Shown here: one piece after another, positions 1 to 7,619 of the stretch
How the letters are laid out: each line of letters opens with the position of its first letter
Position numbering within the stretch: position 1 is the stretch's first letter
NCBI RefSeq assembly: GCF_012395835.1
Contig: NZ_JAAZSQ010000002.1
Location: 404,385-468,384, forward strand
Direction: 5' to 3'
DNA: 64,000 bases
From: Arthrobacter mobilis
GTDB taxonomy: Bacteria; Actinomycetota; Actinomycetes; Actinomycetales; Micrococcaceae
Translations under genes and position numbers: made by a program
The notes under the pieces: model-generated
Database searches by the model: none
The model's input: the letters and a program-made list of their open reading frames with translations, nothing else
What the model was told of the DNA's origin: nothing

Positions 1-410
1 CGGTGCTGGACGAGCAGGACCGGATCCTGCTCGGACACAACAAGTCCTGGCCGGTGGGCCGCTATTCCACCCTCGCGGGCTTCGTGGAGCCCGGCGAGTC
101 CCTGGAGGCAGCAGTGATCCGCGAGGTCGAGGAAGAATCCGGCGTGCTGGTGCAGTCGCCGCAGTACATGGGGTCGCAGCCCTGGCCGTTCCCCGCCTCG
201 CTCATGCTCGGGTTCACCGCCACGGCCGTGCGGACCGACCTCACGCCGGACGGTGTAGAAATCTCGGACGTCCGCTGGTTCAGCCGCGAGGAGCTGGCCG
301 ACGGCATTGAAAGCGGAGAGGTGCGGGTGGCCCCGGGGATCTCCATCGCCCGGGCCCTGATCGAGCATTGGTACGGCGGGCCGCTGCCGGAGCCGCGGGC
401 CTGGCAGTGA
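1..410 (+). CDS. nudC: NudC-type NAD(H) pyrophosphatase, C-terminal part (5' end outside window)
   Basis: The C-terminal Nudix domain of an NADH/NAD-cap pyrophosphatase that hydrolyses NAD(H) to NMN(H) and AMP and can remove NAD caps from RNA. The Nudix box is visible as GFVEPGESLEAAVIREVEEE followed by SG, with the Glu residues that bind metal. It is followed by SQPWPFPASLM, the motif that separates NudC enzymes from other Nudix proteins. The reading frame is open to the window edge, so the N-terminal domain and any zinc ribbon lie to the left. The GTG near base 3 is internal, not the real start. The stop lies 2 bases before the uvrD2 ATG, so the two genes are probably one operon. This pairing is also seen in mycobacteria. 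Confidence 0.9.
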   Translation, partial: VLDEQDRILLGHNKSWPVGRYSTLAGFVEPGESLEAAVIREVEEESGVLVQSPQYMGSQPWPFPASLMLGFTATAVRTDLTPDGVEISDVRWFSREELADGIESGEVRVAPGISIARALIEHWYGGPLPEPRAWQ

Positions 411-412
411 CC

Positions 413-2545
413 ATGCCGGCGCAGACCAGTTCTTCGGCGGCCGGGAGCCTGGAGGAGCGGATCCTGGGCGGGCTCGACGACGAGCAGCGGCAGGTCGCCG
501 CCACGCTGGCCGGCCCGATGTGCGTGCTGGCCGGGGCAGGCACCGGCAAGACGCGGGCCATCACCCACCGCATCGCCTATGGTGTCCATTCCGGCATCTA
601 CACTCCGCAGCGGGTGCTCGCGGTGACGTTCACCGCCCGGGCTGCCGCCGAGATGCGCACCCGGCTGCGGGACCTGGGCGTCGGCGGGGTGCAGGCCCGG
701 ACCTTCCACGCGGCCGCACTGCGGCAGCTGCAGTACTTCTGGCCGCAGGCAGTCGGCGGTCCGCTTCCCGGACTGCTGGACCATAAGGCCAACGTGATTG
801 CCGAGGCGGCCCGCCGCCTGCGGCTGAATGCCGACCGGGCGGCGATCAGGGACCTGGCCGCGGAGATCGAATGGGCCAAGGTATCCATGCTGACCCCTGA
901 TTCCTACGCCAAGGCTGCCGCCGGACGGGCCGAACCTGCCGGGTTCGACCTGGTCACTGTGGCGCGGCTCTTCCAGTCCTATGAGGACGTCAAGACGGAC
1001 CGGAACGTTATCGATTTCGAGGACGTCCTGCTGATCACGGTCGGCATCCTGCAGGAAGACCCGAAGGTCGCCGCCGAGGTACGGGCACAGTACCGGCACT
1101 TCGTCGTGGATGAGTACCAGGACGTTTCCCCGCTGCAGCAGCGGCTGCTGGACCTGTGGCTGGGGGAGCGCTCGGACCTGTGCGTGGTCGGGGACGCCAG
1201 CCAGACCATCTATTCCTTTACCGGCGCGACGTCACGCCACCTGCTGCAGTTCACCAAACGCTTTCCGGAGGCCACGGTGGTCAAGCTGGTGCGGGACTAC
1301 CGCTCCACGCCCCAGGTAGTGCAGCTGGCCAACTCGCTGCTGTCGGCCAGGACCCGGCAGCCGTGGCGCGGTGCCGGCCCGGATCCCTGGCCGGCACCGC
1401 TGGAACTGGTCGCGCAGCGCCCGGCGGGTCCGGCGCCGAGCTTCACCGAATGCGCCGACGACGAGGCCGAGGCGGCCCTGGTTGCCGCCCGGATCCGGGA
1501 ACTGCTGGACGCCGGCGTGCCTGCGAGCGAAATTGCCATTCTGTTCCGGACCAACGGCCAGTCCGAGGCCTACGAACAGGCACTGGCCTCGGCCGGCATC
1601 GGCTACCAGTTGCGCGGAGGGGAACGTTTCTTCGGCCGCCGCGAGGTGCGGGACGCTCTGCTCCAGCTGCGGGCCTCGGCGCGGGCCGCAGGCCCCGAGC
1701 CGGTGCCCCAGCTGGCCCGGGATGTGCTCTCCAACCTGGGCTACACACCCCAGGCCCCGCAGTCCTCCGGGGCGGTGCGGGAACGCTGGGAGTCCCTGGC
1801 AGCCCTGGTCGCCCTCGCGGACGAGCTGGACGCGGCCCGCGGCGAAGCCGCCGGCGGGGTATTCACCATGCAGGATTTTGTCGCGGAGCTGGAGGAGCGC
1901 GCCGCCGCCCAGCACGCGCCGACGGTGCAGGGCGTCACCTTGGCATCGCTGCACTCGGCCAAGGGCCTGGAGTGGGACGCGGTTTTCCTGGTTGGCCTGA
2001 GCGAGGGACTGATGCCGATCTCCTTCGCGGATACTGACGAGGCGGTGGACGAGGAGCGGCGGCTGCTTTACGTAGGCATTACCCGGGCACGGGAGCATCT
2101 TGCTCTGTCGTGGTCCCTGGCACGCACCCCGGGCGGGCGGGCCAACCGCAAACCGTCGCGTTTCCTGGACGGTCTGCGCCCGGCCTCGGCGTCGCGCGTG
2201 GGCGCACGGCCTGCCGAACGCAGCGGCCGGCGGCAGGCCGGACCAGTCCACTGCCGGGTATGCGGAACCTTGCTGACCAGCGGGGCCGAACGCAAGGTGG
2301 GGCGCTGCTCGAACTGCCCGCCCGGCTATGACGAGCACACCTTTGAAGCACTGCGTGCCTGGCGCAAGGAGGTCGCCCAGGAGGCGTCCATGCCTGCCTT
2401 TGTGATCTTTACGGACGCCACGCTGGTGGCGATCGCCGAGGCCCGGCCAGGTTCGCTGCAGGAACTGTCCAAACTGGCCGGTGTCGGCCCGGCGAAGCTG
2501 GAGCGCTACGGCCAGGACGTCCTGCGGGTGCTGGCCGCCCACTGA
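413..2545 (+). CDS. uvrD2: UvrD2-type superfamily 1 ATP-dependent DNA helicase with HRDC domain
   Basis: A 3'-5' DNA helicase of the UvrD/Rep family, about 710 residues. Seen in order: Walker A AGAGTGKT (about residues 40-47), the DE box VDEYQDVS, motif III GDASQTIYSFTGA, and motif VI EERRLLYVGITRAREHL. Next comes a four-cysteine cluster (CRVC, then CSNC) that probably binds zinc. Last is an HRDC domain ending LAGVGPAKLERYGQDVL. The Cys cluster plus HRDC is typical of actinobacterial UvrD2, which is essential in mycobacteria. The ATG at 413 is chosen because it sits just after the nudC stop. A GTG at 407 overlapping that stop is an alternative, and a further upstream TTG at 368 would overlap nudC by 43 bases and is unlikely. 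Confidence 0.93.
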   Translation: MPAQTSSSAAGSLEERILGGLDDEQRQVAATLAGPMCVLAGAGTGKTRAITHRIAYGVHSGIYTPQRVLAVTFTARAAAEMRTRLRDLGVGGVQARTFHAAALRQLQYFWPQAVGGPLPGLLDHKANVIAEAARRLRLNADRAAIRDLAAEIEWAKVSMLTPDSYAKAAAGRAEPAGFDLVTVARLFQSYEDVKTDRNVIDFEDVLLITVGILQEDPKVAAEVRAQYRHFVVDEYQDVSPLQQRLLDLWLGERSDLCVVGDASQTIYSFTGATSRHLLQFTKRFPEATVVKLVRDYRSTPQVVQLANSLLSARTRQPWRGAGPDPWPAPLELVAQRPAGPAPSFTECADDEAEAALVAARIRELLDAGVPASEIAILFRTNGQSEAYEQALASAGIGYQLRGGERFFGRREVRDALLQLRASARAAGPEPVPQLARDVLSNLGYTPQAPQSSGAVRERWESLAALVALADELDAARGEAAGGVFTMQDFVAELEERAAAQHAPTVQGVTLASLHSAKGLEWDAVFLVGLSEGLMPISFADTDEAVDEERRLLYVGITRAREHLALSWSLARTPGGRANRKPSRFLDGLRPASASRVGARPAERSGRRQAGPVHCRVCGTLLTSGAERKVGRCSNCPPGYDEHTFEALRAWRKEVAQEASMPAFVIFTDATLVAIAEARPGSLQELSKLAGVGPAKLERYGQDVLRVLAAH

Positions 2546-2581
2546 GGCCGGGACCGTCGCGCCCCACGCCGTCGCGGCCGG

Positions 2582-3643
2582 TCAGCATGGCTGCAGGCTG
2601 CAGCCGCAGCCCGGATGCGGAGGATACGCATGCCGGACCACGGTACCGTCCGCCGGCCGCAGCTGCAGCACCGCGGACCACGCGGCGGGTTGGTTCCTGC
2701 CGTCCACGTACAGCAGCGCCTGCAAGGCAGCCAGGCCGGCCGCCGCCACGGACAGCGAGACCTCGTCGACGGGGGTGCCCGTCTTCTGGGCTGCCAGGTC
2801 CGCGCCGAGGCTGTACCAGTCCGGATCCGCGTCACCGTGGTGCCGGTTCAGGCATTCCAGGCACGCGGACTGGCCGGGCACCACCAGCGGGCCGACCAGT
2901 GCGTCCTGCTCACGGGACAGCACCGGCAAATGTGGGTGCCCCCGGCTCATCAGGGCGGCACCGATGTTGCCATCCGGCACGTCCGCGGCGGTGCAGACGG
3001 CCAGGTCCAGCATCCGGGGCAGCCCGGACCCCGGTTCGTTGGCCGTGCCGGTACCGCTGACCAGATGGCATGCCACCGTAGGGTCGATCTGGTGCACCAG
3101 CCGGCGCAGCGCCTGCGCCCGGTTCAGCCCGATGTCCGCCAGCCGGAAGGCCCCGGCCCCGACATCCGCAGGGGACACCGGCAGCGGATCCTCCAGCAGC
3201 AGGGTGCCGACCCCGGCCGCCGCGAGCGCGCAGGAGAGGGCGGCCCCGGTCCGGCCCAGGCCCAGGACCAGCACGACGGCGCTGCTGCGGCCGGCGAGGA
3301 TGCTGCCGCCGTCGCCGCCGTACACGGCGGACCAGGCATTGCGGTCAGGTGCGAGCCGGTCCGTCCGCAGGCCGTTGGTTCCCGGGTCTTGTCCGGAACC
3401 GGCCACCAGCACTGGTTCCAGGGCCGTCAGCAGTTCCTCGGTGCGCGTCCTGCTGATCCGGCAGGAGGCGGCCGCAGCAGCAAGTCCGGTGTCGTCCAGG
3501 CCCTCGCGCAGCCGGGCGATGAAGGCCAGGTCGGCCTCGCAAGTGCCGTCCAGCAGGACACCACCGGGGCCCAGACCGACCTGGAGGGACCCTGAGGCCC
3601 GGAGCAGGATACGCAATCCGGGGTTGATCCGCAGGTGTGCCAC
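2582..3643 (-). CDS. ThiF/E1-like protein, probably catalytically degenerate
   Basis: About 353 residues. The C-terminal two thirds is an E1/ThiF-like Rossmann fold: nucleotide loop VLVLGLGRTGAAL, an ED pair after the second strand, then PGQSACLECL, like the E1 motif around the first zinc-binding CxxC. The end of the protein carries GCGC, a possible second Cys pair. Odd: the usual E1 stretch with the conserved Asn and Arg (SNLQRQ-like) reads ADVGAGAFR here, and the expected Lys is Arg, so adenylation may be lost. Such proteins are often labelled ThiF-family or TOMM-precursor-binding. The GTG at 3643 is preferred over the ATG at 3688 because AAGGAGA lies 5 bases upstream of it. It is convergent with uvrD2 and divergent from the metallopeptidase gene. 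Confidence 0.75.
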   Translation of the reverse strand: MAHLRINPGLRILLRASGSLQVGLGPGGVLLDGTCEADLAFIARLREGLDDTGLAAAAASCRISRTRTEELLTALEPVLVAGSGQDPGTNGLRTDRLAPDRNAWSAVYGGDGGSILAGRSSAVVLVLGLGRTGAALSCALAAAGVGTLLLEDPLPVSPADVGAGAFRLADIGLNRAQALRRLVHQIDPTVACHLVSGTGTANEPGSGLPRMLDLAVCTAADVPDGNIGAALMSRGHPHLPVLSREQDALVGPLVVPGQSACLECLNRHHGDADPDWYSLGADLAAQKTGTPVDEVSLSVAAAGLAALQALLYVDGRNQPAAWSAVLQLRPADGTVVRHAYPPHPGCGCSLQPC

Positions 3644-3768
3644 GCTGTCTCCTTCCGGCTTCACGGGACGGATCCCGGGTGGGTCCATGCTGGCACGTCC
3701 GTCGGTGCGGGACGTAAGTTATCCACAGCTGCCGCCGGACTGGTGTGCAGGTAGTTGGAGGGCCGGGG

Positions 3769-3774
3769 TAACGT
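3769..3774 (+). promoter_or_regulatory. -10 box of a leaderless transcript (YgjP-type metallopeptidase)
   Basis: TAACGT lies 7 bases before the ATG at 3782, the spacing at which the start codon itself becomes the first base of the mRNA. No good Shine-Dalgarno is placed for this ATG. The -35 region is weak. Confidence 0.5.
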
Positions 3775-3781
3775 CGAGGAC

Positions 3782-4513
3782 ATGCGGCGAGGACAGTACC
3801 CGGCAGCTGCCGGCGGGAGACAAAACGGACCAGAGTGTGAGGCAGGGGGCGCCGGCTCGGGCGGAACACCGGAGGACGAGGTGCTGGGTGCACTGCCGTC
3901 CACCACCCGGGACGGGGTCCCGGTGGTGGTCAAGCGGTCCCACCGGCGGCGCCGCACGGTTTCGGCCGCCTGGCGGGACGGCACGGCAGTGATCTCCATT
4001 CCCGGTCATTTCACCAGGACCCAGGAGCAGTTGTGGGTCCGGCGGATGCTGGAAAAGCTGCAGGCCCGTCCGGCGGGGGCCGGCGCACCGCGCAGTGACG
4101 AAGAGTTGCTGCGGCGGTCCCTGGATCTTTCCCGCCGCTTCCTGGGCGGGCAGGCCCGGCCGGCGTCCATCCGCTGGGTATCCAACCAGAACGGCCGTTG
4201 GGGATCGGCCACACCGGCACGGGGGACCATCAGGATCTCGGACAAGATCGGCGGCATGCCGGCCTGGGTGGTGGACTATGTGATCCTGCACGAGCTGGCA
4301 CACCTGCTGGAGGCCGGGCACGGTCCCAGGTTCTGGCAGTTGCTCGCCGGCTACCCGCAGCTGGAGCGGGCCAAGGCCTTCCTCGAAGGGGCCGCGTACG
4401 CGATGGGCCGCGGCCTTGGCGATGATCCACTGGATGGGGATCCGGACGACGGGGAACCGGCAGAGCCCGGCGCCGGAGATCCGGCGAACCGCGGTCCGGT
4501 CCCTGCCCGCTGA
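3782..4513 (+). CDS. YgjP/M48-like (DUF45) metallopeptidase
   Basis: About 243 residues. The C-terminal half has the zinc motif HELAHLLEAGHGPRFW: HExxH, with a following His as third ligand. Before it comes WVSNQNGRWGSATPARGTIR, the WGSC-like strand of the YgjP/DUF45 family. Members are cytoplasmic zincins; E. coli YgjP has been linked to nucleotide hydrolysis, so the substrate is open. The ATG at 3782 is chosen from the 7-base distance to a TAACGT box; an upstream TTG at 3755 has no supporting signal. The N-terminal 40 residues and the C-terminal 30 (rich in Asp, Gly and Pro) look unstructured. The stop is 2 bases from the end of the convergent zincin_2 gene. Confidence 0.88.
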   Translation: MRRGQYPAAAGGRQNGPECEAGGAGSGGTPEDEVLGALPSTTRDGVPVVVKRSHRRRRTVSAAWRDGTAVISIPGHFTRTQEQLWVRRMLEKLQARPAGAGAPRSDEELLRRSLDLSRRFLGGQARPASIRWVSNQNGRWGSATPARGTIRISDKIGGMPAWVVDYVILHELAHLLEAGHGPRFWQLLAGYPQLERAKAFLEGAAYAMGRGLGDDPLDGDPDDGEPAEPGAGDPANRGPVPAR

Positions 4514-4515
4514 GC

Positions 4516-6015
4516 TTACCGGTCTTCCCGCCCGGTTCCGCCCTCGTCCGTTTCCGGCCCCGGAGTTCCCGGCTGCGTCCCGCCTTCCCGGGCCGTTCCC
4601 TCGTCTGGCGAGCCGGCCGTCGCGTCACCGGGCCCGGTGCCCGGCCCGGTTTCCTTCGCTGGCGCCGCAGTACCCGGTGCCGGGGTGTCGAAGCCGCCGG
4701 CCAGCAGTTTCTGCAGGGCTTCGTCGACCTCGGAGTCCCTGGCCTCGACCTGCTGCCTCCGGGCGGAGAACCCGGCCGGATCGTCCAGGTCCTCGAGGGT
4801 GGGCAGCAGGTCCGGATGCTGCCAGATCGCGTCCCGGCCGGCAATGCCACGTTCCTTGCCCAGCGCCGCCCACAGGGCTGCCGCCTCGCGCAGCCGGCGC
4901 GGGCGCAACTCCAGTCCCACCAGCGCCGAGAAGGCATGTTCGGCCGGGCCGCCGGTAGCCCGGCGGCGGCGGACCATCTCGCGCAGGGCTCCGGCCGAGG
5001 GCAGGTTGACGGCGGCGGCGGCCGTCAGCTCGTCCACCCAGCCTTCGACCAGCGCCAGCACGGTCTCCAGCTTGGCCAGGGCCGCATCCTGTTCGGGCGT
5101 GCGGGCCGGCATGAAGACGCCCTGCGAGAGGGCATCCTGCAGCGACTGGGGATTGGCCGGGTCGATGTCCCGGGCGGCTTCCTCGATCCGTGACATGTCG
5201 ATGTGGATGCCGCGGGCGTAGCCTTCGATGGCGCCCAGCAGGTGCGCCCCCAGCCACGGCACGTGGGTGAAGAGCCGGGAGTGGCAGGCCTCCCGCAGCG
5301 CGAGGAAGAGCATGACGTCCTGCCGGGGAATGTCCAGGCCCTCGCCGAACGCCCTGACATTCGCCGGCAGCAGCGCCATCTTTCCCGGGGCCAGTGGGAT
5401 GCCGATGTCGGTGGAACTGACCACTTCCTTGGACAAGGCGCCCACAGCCTGGCCCAGCTGCATGCCGAACAGGGCCCCGCCCATGTTCTGCAGCATGGAG
5501 CGGGCCCCGCCCATCATCTGCTTCATCTCCTCCGGCACCTGCTCGGTCAGGGCCGAGGTCAGGGCGAAGGCGATGCTGTTGGCCACCGGCTCCGTCATCC
5601 GCTTCCAGGTTGGCAGGGTGGCCTCGACCCATTCGGCCCGTGCCCAGGCCTTGCCCATGAGGCCGGTGCCGCCGAAGTCGGTGACCGGGTCCAGCCAGAG
5701 CTCGGCCAGGCGCAGTGCTTCATCCACCTCGCGCGCCTCGGCGGCGCCAACCGAGGGGTCCCCGTCCGCGGCCGCGGCACGGCGGGCGTTTTCGTGGGCC
5801 AGCTTCCAGTTGACCGGCCCTTCGTTCCCGGCGCTCATCATCGCCTGGACCTGCTGGAACATCTGGGCCAGCAGGTTCGGATCCGCCGGCAGGCCGGCTG
5901 CCTTCGCGATTTCGGCAGGATCCATGCCCGGACCCTGGCCGCCGAACAGCTTGGCGAACATCTCGGACAGCGGGTCCTGCTGGTCGTCGCCGTCGTTCGG
6001 TCGGTTGGAAGTCAT
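4516..6015 (-). CDS. zincin_2 family (DUF2342/COG5282) zinc-dependent metalloprotease
   Basis: About 499 residues and strongly conserved in actinobacteria (mycobacterial Rv3195 type). The active-site region reads LREACHSRLFTHVPWLGAHL, then IEGYARG. The EA-x-H segment stands where HExxH stands in other zincins, and the later Glu is a likely ligand. The N-terminus is acidic with a DPLSEMFAKLFGG stretch; the last 70 residues are a low-complexity Gly/Pro/Thr tail. The ATG at 6015 has GAGAAG 11 bases upstream. A GTG at 6024 would put the same motif only 2 bases away, so it is less likely. The gene is divergent from the PDZ-Lon protease gene across a 309-base spacer. The substrate is unknown. Confidence 0.87.
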   Translation of the reverse strand: MTSNRPNDGDDQQDPLSEMFAKLFGGQGPGMDPAEIAKAAGLPADPNLLAQMFQQVQAMMSAGNEGPVNWKLAHENARRAAAADGDPSVGAAEAREVDEALRLAELWLDPVTDFGGTGLMGKAWARAEWVEATLPTWKRMTEPVANSIAFALTSALTEQVPEEMKQMMGGARSMLQNMGGALFGMQLGQAVGALSKEVVSSTDIGIPLAPGKMALLPANVRAFGEGLDIPRQDVMLFLALREACHSRLFTHVPWLGAHLLGAIEGYARGIHIDMSRIEEAARDIDPANPQSLQDALSQGVFMPARTPEQDAALAKLETVLALVEGWVDELTAAAAVNLPSAGALREMVRRRRATGGPAEHAFSALVGLELRPRRLREAAALWAALGKERGIAGRDAIWQHPDLLPTLEDLDDPAGFSARRQQVEARDSEVDEALQKLLAGGFDTPAPGTAAPAKETGPGTGPGDATAGSPDEGTAREGGTQPGTPGPETDEGGTGREDR

Positions 6016-6324
6016 CTGTACCACCGCTTCTCGTGGGGCTTGTCTGCGGGCAACGGGTGCACCCGGACGGGCCGCAGGCCGGTGCCGGGAATCAACGCCT
6101 ATAGCTCCACGTTACCGGCAGTAAATCTGCGTTGTCGCCGCCGTGGGGCCCCGTTCGCTGTCGGCGTTGGCCTGGCTGGCGGTCCCGGCCCGCCCCTGCA
6201 GCCGTTCCCAGCATCTGCCCAGTGCGACGGCGTAGGCTGGTTCCTGCGCCGCCACCTGCCGGTGCGGCTGCGGCGTGGCCCTGACGACGGCGGCCGAGGA
6301 GAACCCAGGGAAGAGGAAACCGGA
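6016..6324. other. divergent intergenic region between the zincin_2 and PDZ-Lon genes
   Basis: 309 bases with no convincing gene. The frame of the rightward gene stays open through it, but the translated text is Arg/Gly/Pro-rich shadow sequence with no signal or domain. A TAGGCT box at 6233-6238 could serve rightward transcription and give an 80-base leader. I saw no inverted repeat or riboswitch-like structure. Confidence 0.4.
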
Positions 6325-7419
6325 TTGGTCCAGCCCATTGCCCCCGAGGAACGCCCGGCTCCCACGCGCCGCCGTGCCGGCCGGCGCCGGACCGTGCTGA
6401 TCGGCGCGGGTGCCGTGGCCGGCCTGCTGGGCCTGGTGTCGCTGGTGCTGCCGGCACCGTACGTGGTGGAGTCCCCGGGACCGACGTTCAACACCATCGG
6501 GGAGCTGCAGAACAAGCCGCTGATCGAGGTCGCGGGGGAGCGGACCTATCCTGTGTCAGGGGCGCTGGACCTGACCACCGTCTACCTCAGCGGCGGCCCG
6601 AACGCTCCGGTCAACATGCTCGAAGTCCTGACCGGCTGGCTGGATCCATCCCGGAGTGTCTCGCCGGTGGAGCTCGTCTATCCGCCGGGCACCACGGGTC
6701 AGCAGATCAGCGAGCAGAACACGGCCGCCATGGTCTCCTCGCAGGAGTCGTCCGTGGCTGCGGCTTTGGGATACCTGGGCGTGGACTACGGACAGAAGCT
6801 GTCCGTAGCCGGGTTCGCTCCCGGTTCGGTCTCCGAGGGTGTGCTCCAGGTCGGCGATGTCATCGAGACCATCGACGGCAAAGCCGTGACGGACATCGAG
6901 GTCCTGCGCCGCGGACTGAACGCCAGCGGCGGCAGCACCGTGGAACTGGGCATACGCCGGGATGGGAGGCGCACCACTGAACGGATCGCACCCAAGGCCA
7001 ACAGCGAGGGCGTGTACCAGCTTGGCGTGGGGCTGAACATCGACTACAGCTTTCCGTTCCGGGTCCGGATCGAGCTGGACAATGTCGGCGGGCCGAGCGC
7101 GGGGATGATGTTCGCCCTCGGCGTCGTCGACAAGCTCACCCCGGGACAGATGACCGGAGGAGTGCACTTCGCCGGGACCGGCACCATCGACTCATCGGGG
7201 GAGGTCGGGCCCATCGGCGGAATCACGCAGAAGATGCTGGGCGCCTCGCAAAGCGGGGCGACGGTCTTCCTGGCACCGGAGGACAACTGCGGCGACGTCG
7301 TCGGGCACGTCCCCGACGGCCTGCAGGTAGTCAAGGTGTCCACCCTGGAGGATGCCGTGGATGCCGTGACGCATATCGGACGAGGCAAGGACGCCGCGGC
7401 ACTGCCCACCTGCAGCTGA
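6325..7419 (+). CDS. membrane-anchored PDZ-Lon (S16) serine protease, YlbL family
   Basis: About 364 residues. A basic N-terminus (RRRAGRRR) precedes one membrane segment (about residues 20-42). A PDZ domain covers about residues 155-230 (VSEGVLQVGDVIETIDGKAV). A Lon-type catalytic domain closes the protein: the nucleophile Ser is in GGPSAGMMFALG and the general-base Lys in GGITQKMLGA, so the Ser-Lys dyad is intact. The protease should face the outside of the membrane. The TTG at 6325 is chosen because AGAGGA sits 7 bases upstream and homologues start close to the basic stretch. It is followed, 200 bases on, by the UPF0182 gene, the same order as mycobacterial Rv3194c-Rv3193c. Confidence 0.88.
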   Translation: MVQPIAPEERPAPTRRRAGRRRTVLIGAGAVAGLLGLVSLVLPAPYVVESPGPTFNTIGELQNKPLIEVAGERTYPVSGALDLTTVYLSGGPNAPVNMLEVLTGWLDPSRSVSPVELVYPPGTTGQQISEQNTAAMVSSQESSVAAALGYLGVDYGQKLSVAGFAPGSVSEGVLQVGDVIETIDGKAVTDIEVLRRGLNASGGSTVELGIRRDGRRTTERIAPKANSEGVYQLGVGLNIDYSFPFRVRIELDNVGGPSAGMMFALGVVDKLTPGQMTGGVHFAGTGTIDSSGEVGPIGGITQKMLGASQSGATVFLAPEDNCGDVVGHVPDGLQVVKVSTLEDAVDAVTHIGRGKDAAALPTCS

Positions 7420-7619
7420 AGAGTCAACCCGTTTGCGTCACAATCGGGACACAGATTTGCCGGTTCGGCCCGGCTTGGTGGCTCGAGGCCGCCAGCGCAA
7501 GGCAAAATGGCAGCAGGCGGAACCTCTGTGGCTGCTGGATCGTGGTTTAAACGGGGGACTCCCAGGCTGCGGGCCCGGGATCCGTCGCGCGTGTCAACCA
7601 CCAGACAATGAGGTAACGA

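Noticed and set aside
5203..6324. Long N-terminal extension of the PDZ-Lon protease frame
   Set aside because: It would run through the zincin_2 gene in antisense; the basic/membrane N-terminus and Shine-Dalgarno support the TTG at 6325.
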